The position numbers and the translations under genes were made by a program. A stretch of 64,000 nucleotides of DNA from assembly GCF_015291645.1 (NCBI RefSeq), contig NZ_CP030056.1:744001-808000 (forward strand), in the 5' to 3' direction. The notes beneath the pieces were generated by a model that was given only the letters and a program-made list of their open reading frames with translations, did no database searches and had not been told where the DNA came from. Shown here piece by piece: positions 61,777 through 64,000 of the stretch; the first letter of the stretch is position 1, and every line of letters begins with the position of its first letter. Source of the stretch: Bradyrhizobium sp. CCBAU 53340 (GTDB lineage Bacteria > Pseudomonadota > Alphaproteobacteria > Rhizobiales > Xanthobacteraceae).

Positions 61777-61851
61777 ACGCCGTTGAAGAGACTTTCTTGT
61801 CTCGCGAGGAATGGGCGTGAGCCCAGGGGAAGAAAGTCGCAGCAACGGCGT
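61777..61851 (+). ncRNA. Candidate structured RNA next to the DUF736 gene
   Basis: Three coaxial helices: ACGCCGTTG/CAACGGCGT (61777-61785, 61843-61851), GACTTTCTT/AAGAAAGTC (61790-61798, 61830-61838), TGGGC/GCCCA (61812-61816, 61821-61825) capped by GTGA, a GNRA tetraloop on the plus strand. All arms are perfect. The internal loops are AAGA/GCAG and 13/4 bases. Not recognised as a known class. Confidence 0.45.
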
Positions 61852-62751
61852 TGCGGCTCAGCCGATCGAGGCGCAGCCGGTCTTCGGCCAGATCGAGCCA
61901 TCAAAGAGGCCTCGTGCGTCCGCGTGCTGAACCTCAAACCCGGGGAGAAGCTTGGCGAATTTCGGTTCCTCTGCACAAGAGGTCGGAACGGTTCGGGAAG
62001 GAAGAGAAACAATCTGCGGGAATGGGCGGCATCGTCCCCGCAAAGCCGGTCAAGCGGTGCGCTTCGTCCCGGCGCCGGAGCTATGTGGGGCGAGACGTGA
62101 TAATCGGTGCTGCTTGTTCGTAGCACTTCATAGGCAAGCCGTTAAGCTGCTCACACGACATCATGCCTCGTCGGCTACCAATCTTAGAAATCTGTATGAC
62201 GATGAGGAACGTCCTAACGGTCCGGCTTTGCGCATCGCGGCCGCAATAACTGGGTGAGTCGGTAGTTCACCGCCTCGGCCGTCCAGTCGAGTACGTCTAT
62301 CCTAGCAGCGTCATCCATGTGAACGCTGCCTCACCGTTGCAGATTAAGGCCATTCAGGTGATGACCCAGGCCAGTGCTGCGTGCACGTACCGCAGGACAT
62401 CTGCGAGAACTGATCAGTACGGCCCCCGGACGCCGAGAACCAGATATCGCGGCCCTCAGCTCATCGTCGAGCCACTGCACATGTCAGATATGTTTTATCC
62501 CGCCTCACGGGCATTTGTTCTCGGTGCGGCAATCCGGCGCGAAGTAGGACTTCGTCACTGCAATTCTTCGGCGGGCATGGGTATAATGTGTGATTCTAAG
62601 GGATCGGTAGGACCGCGAAAAGGTCCGCCGAAAGGCAGACCTTCGTGTGTCCAGATAATTCGCTTCGCTCATTGAACGGCCCTGTCCTGGCTCCGGGCAA
62701 GCCGAAAGAGCGGTCGACGACCGAGGAAGCTGAGCCAACCTCGCCTGACCT
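61852..62751. other. Region between DUF736 and the MFS gene
   Basis: About 900 bp with no supported gene. Some short open frames exist on both strands, without motifs. An att site, a decayed gene or the promoter of the MFS gene may lie here. Confidence 0.4.
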
Positions 62752-62754
62752 TGA

Positions 62755-64000
62755 AGCTCGCCTCCACTCTGCCAAGGCCGATCGCATTACCGCCCCTCTG
62801 CGGCACCGCACGTTCCGCCGCATCTGGACCGCCAGCCTGGTGTCAAATCTCGGTAGTTTGGTACAGGGAGTCGGGGTGGCCTGGGCTATGACCGAAATGT
62901 CATCGTCAGCGGACAAGGTCGCGCTGGTCCAAACCGCTCTCGGATTGCCGGTGATGCTCATTGCGATTCCGGCCGGCGCAATTGCTGACCTGCATGACCG
63001 GCGCATCGTGGCATTGATTTCACTCGGTATTGCACTGACCGCCAGCGCTACGCTGGCGGTACTCGCTTTGCTGGGATTGCTTACGCCGGACCTCTTGCTT
63101 GGTCTCTGCTTTGCAGCAGGCTGTGGCACCGCGATGTTGGGACCCGCGTGGCAGGCGGCAGTGGGCGAGCAAGTGCCTCCACAAGCCCTGCCCGCCGCAG
63201 TTGCGTTGAATGGCATCAGCTACAACATCGCGCGGAGCGTAGGTCCGGCAGTCGGGGGTATCATTGTGGCCTCCGCCGGGACCGTAGCCGCGTTCACATT
63301 CAACACGATCTCGTTCGTGCCACTTATCGCCGCGCTCTATCTATGGAAGCGCGCAAGTGAGCGGTCGCGTCTCCCACCGGAACGGCTCGGCCATGCCATC
63401 CTGTTGGGCGTCCGGTACATCACGAACTCGCCACCTATTATGATCGTGTTGGTCCGAACGATCATATTCGGGTTGGTCAGCGGAGCTATCCTGGCGCTGT
63501 TGCCAGTGGTCGTACGTGATCGCCTTCTCGGTGGCGCGCCAACTTACGGCGTGATGCTGGGCGCCTTTGGCCTGGGAGCCATTTTGGGAGCGATCAATAT
63601 CTCGCTGGTGCGCGAGCGCTTAAGTAGCGAAGCCGCCATGAGATGCTGCACGCTGTCCATGGCAGCGGGTATTGCAACTCTGGCACTAAGCCACAATCCG
63701 TTGATGGCTGCGTTCGGATTGGTTCTGGCTGGTACAGGGTGGACGTTGTCTTGGACGCTCTTGAACATCGGCGTACAGCTTTCTGCACCCCGCTGGGTTG
63801 CCGCGAGGTCTCTGGCGGCGTACCAGGCCGCCGCATCCGGCGGTCTTGCCATAGGCAGCTGGGGGTGGGGACATCTCACCGACATCGCCGGCGTTGAAAC
63901 AGCGCTGCTTGTCGCAGCCTCGCTGATGCTGGCATCTCCTCTGGTCGGCCTACGATTGCGGATGCCTTCTGTTGGTGAGGGTGCCGAAGAGGGAAGCCTC
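62755..64000 (+). CDS. Major-facilitator-superfamily transporter, partial
   Basis: An open frame (first codon phase at 62755, after a TGA at 62752-62754) continues to the window end. It reads 'PLRHRTFRRIWTASLVSNLG', 'SLVQGVGVAWAMTEM', 'MLIAIPAGAIADLHDRRIVA', 'CGTAMLGPAWQAAVGEQVPP', 'SVGPAVGGIIVASAG', about ten hydrophobic helices of the MFS_3/EntS-like group (exporters). No ATG or well-placed GTG precedes the conserved start, while another frame just upstream is open ('LNGPVLAPGKPKERSTTEEA'). It may be frameshifted at its 5' end or start at a rare codon. Confidence 0.8.

Noticed and set aside
1..64000. CRISPR array
   Set aside because: The only regularly spaced repeats (57557-57620) have spacers of 6-7 bases and lie beside repA; they are iteron-like. 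No array with normal spacers and no cas gene seen.

Overview
The window looks like an accessory island of an alphaproteobacterium of the order Hyphomicrobiales (Rhizobiales), most likely Bradyrhizobium- or Mesorhizobium-like. The evidence is high GC with many IS66, IS21, IS3, IS30, IS110 and IS91 elements, a LuxR/LuxI pair next to a complete trb-type conjugation locus, and the DUF2274/DUF2840/DUF2285/DUF736 gene set found in rhizobial integrative and conjugative elements. The genus is inference; no rRNA, tRNA or core gene is present to fix it.

Layout. 1-1256: IS66 and IS3 remnants. 1219-6468 (minus): a complete peptide/opine-type ABC importer in one overlapping operon (binding protein, two permeases, fused double ATPase). 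6934-10414: IS66 remnants with a UPF0149 passenger gene and an intact IS3-family element. 10553-18587: a catabolic cluster with a CapA-like metallophosphatase-type protein, an isochorismatase-fold hydrolase, a GntR/FCD regulator, an amidase and a MatB-like malonyl-CoA synthetase on the minus strand, and a divergent crotonase-fold protein. 18722-22737: a DDE transposon whose transposase is split by a complete IS21 element. 22870-35039: an IS3 element blown up from about 1.2 kb to 12.2 kb by nested IS30, IS110 and IS21 insertions; the IS21 in turn carries an IS91-like element, a decayed serine-recombinase unit and an IS1111-type element. 35236-37556 (minus): a second amidase and a hydroxyacyl-CoA/carnitine-type dehydrogenase, translationally coupled.

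38127-61666 is a conjugation and maintenance module: luxR, luxI, a lysR gene, then on the minus strand DUF2274-trbI-trbG-trbF-trbL-trbK-like-trbJ-trbE-trbD-trbC-trbB-copG-traG-relaxase, a probable oriT region, a VirB1-like transglycosylase, traF, DUF2840, a repA with iteron-like repeats, an HTH gene and several DUF2285/XRE/DUF736 genes. In transcription order repA lies upstream of traF and the relaxase, so replication, DNA processing and the MPF-T type IV secretion system form one long minus-strand block, probably under quorum-sensing control. No integrase or attachment site of the whole element is in the window. The end (about 62755-64000) holds a major-facilitator transporter that runs off the edge and lacks an evident start codon.

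The two amidases, the ABC importer, MatB-like enzyme, crotonase-fold protein and dehydrogenase lie on the same strand apart from the crotonase gene, and are separated only by mobile elements. They may be parts of one amide-utilisation locus broken up by insertions. The best reconstructed events are four insertions with matching target duplications (GCGGC, GAC, TGG, GCCGAACT) and one IS110 insertion with an AG/CT core at both junctions.
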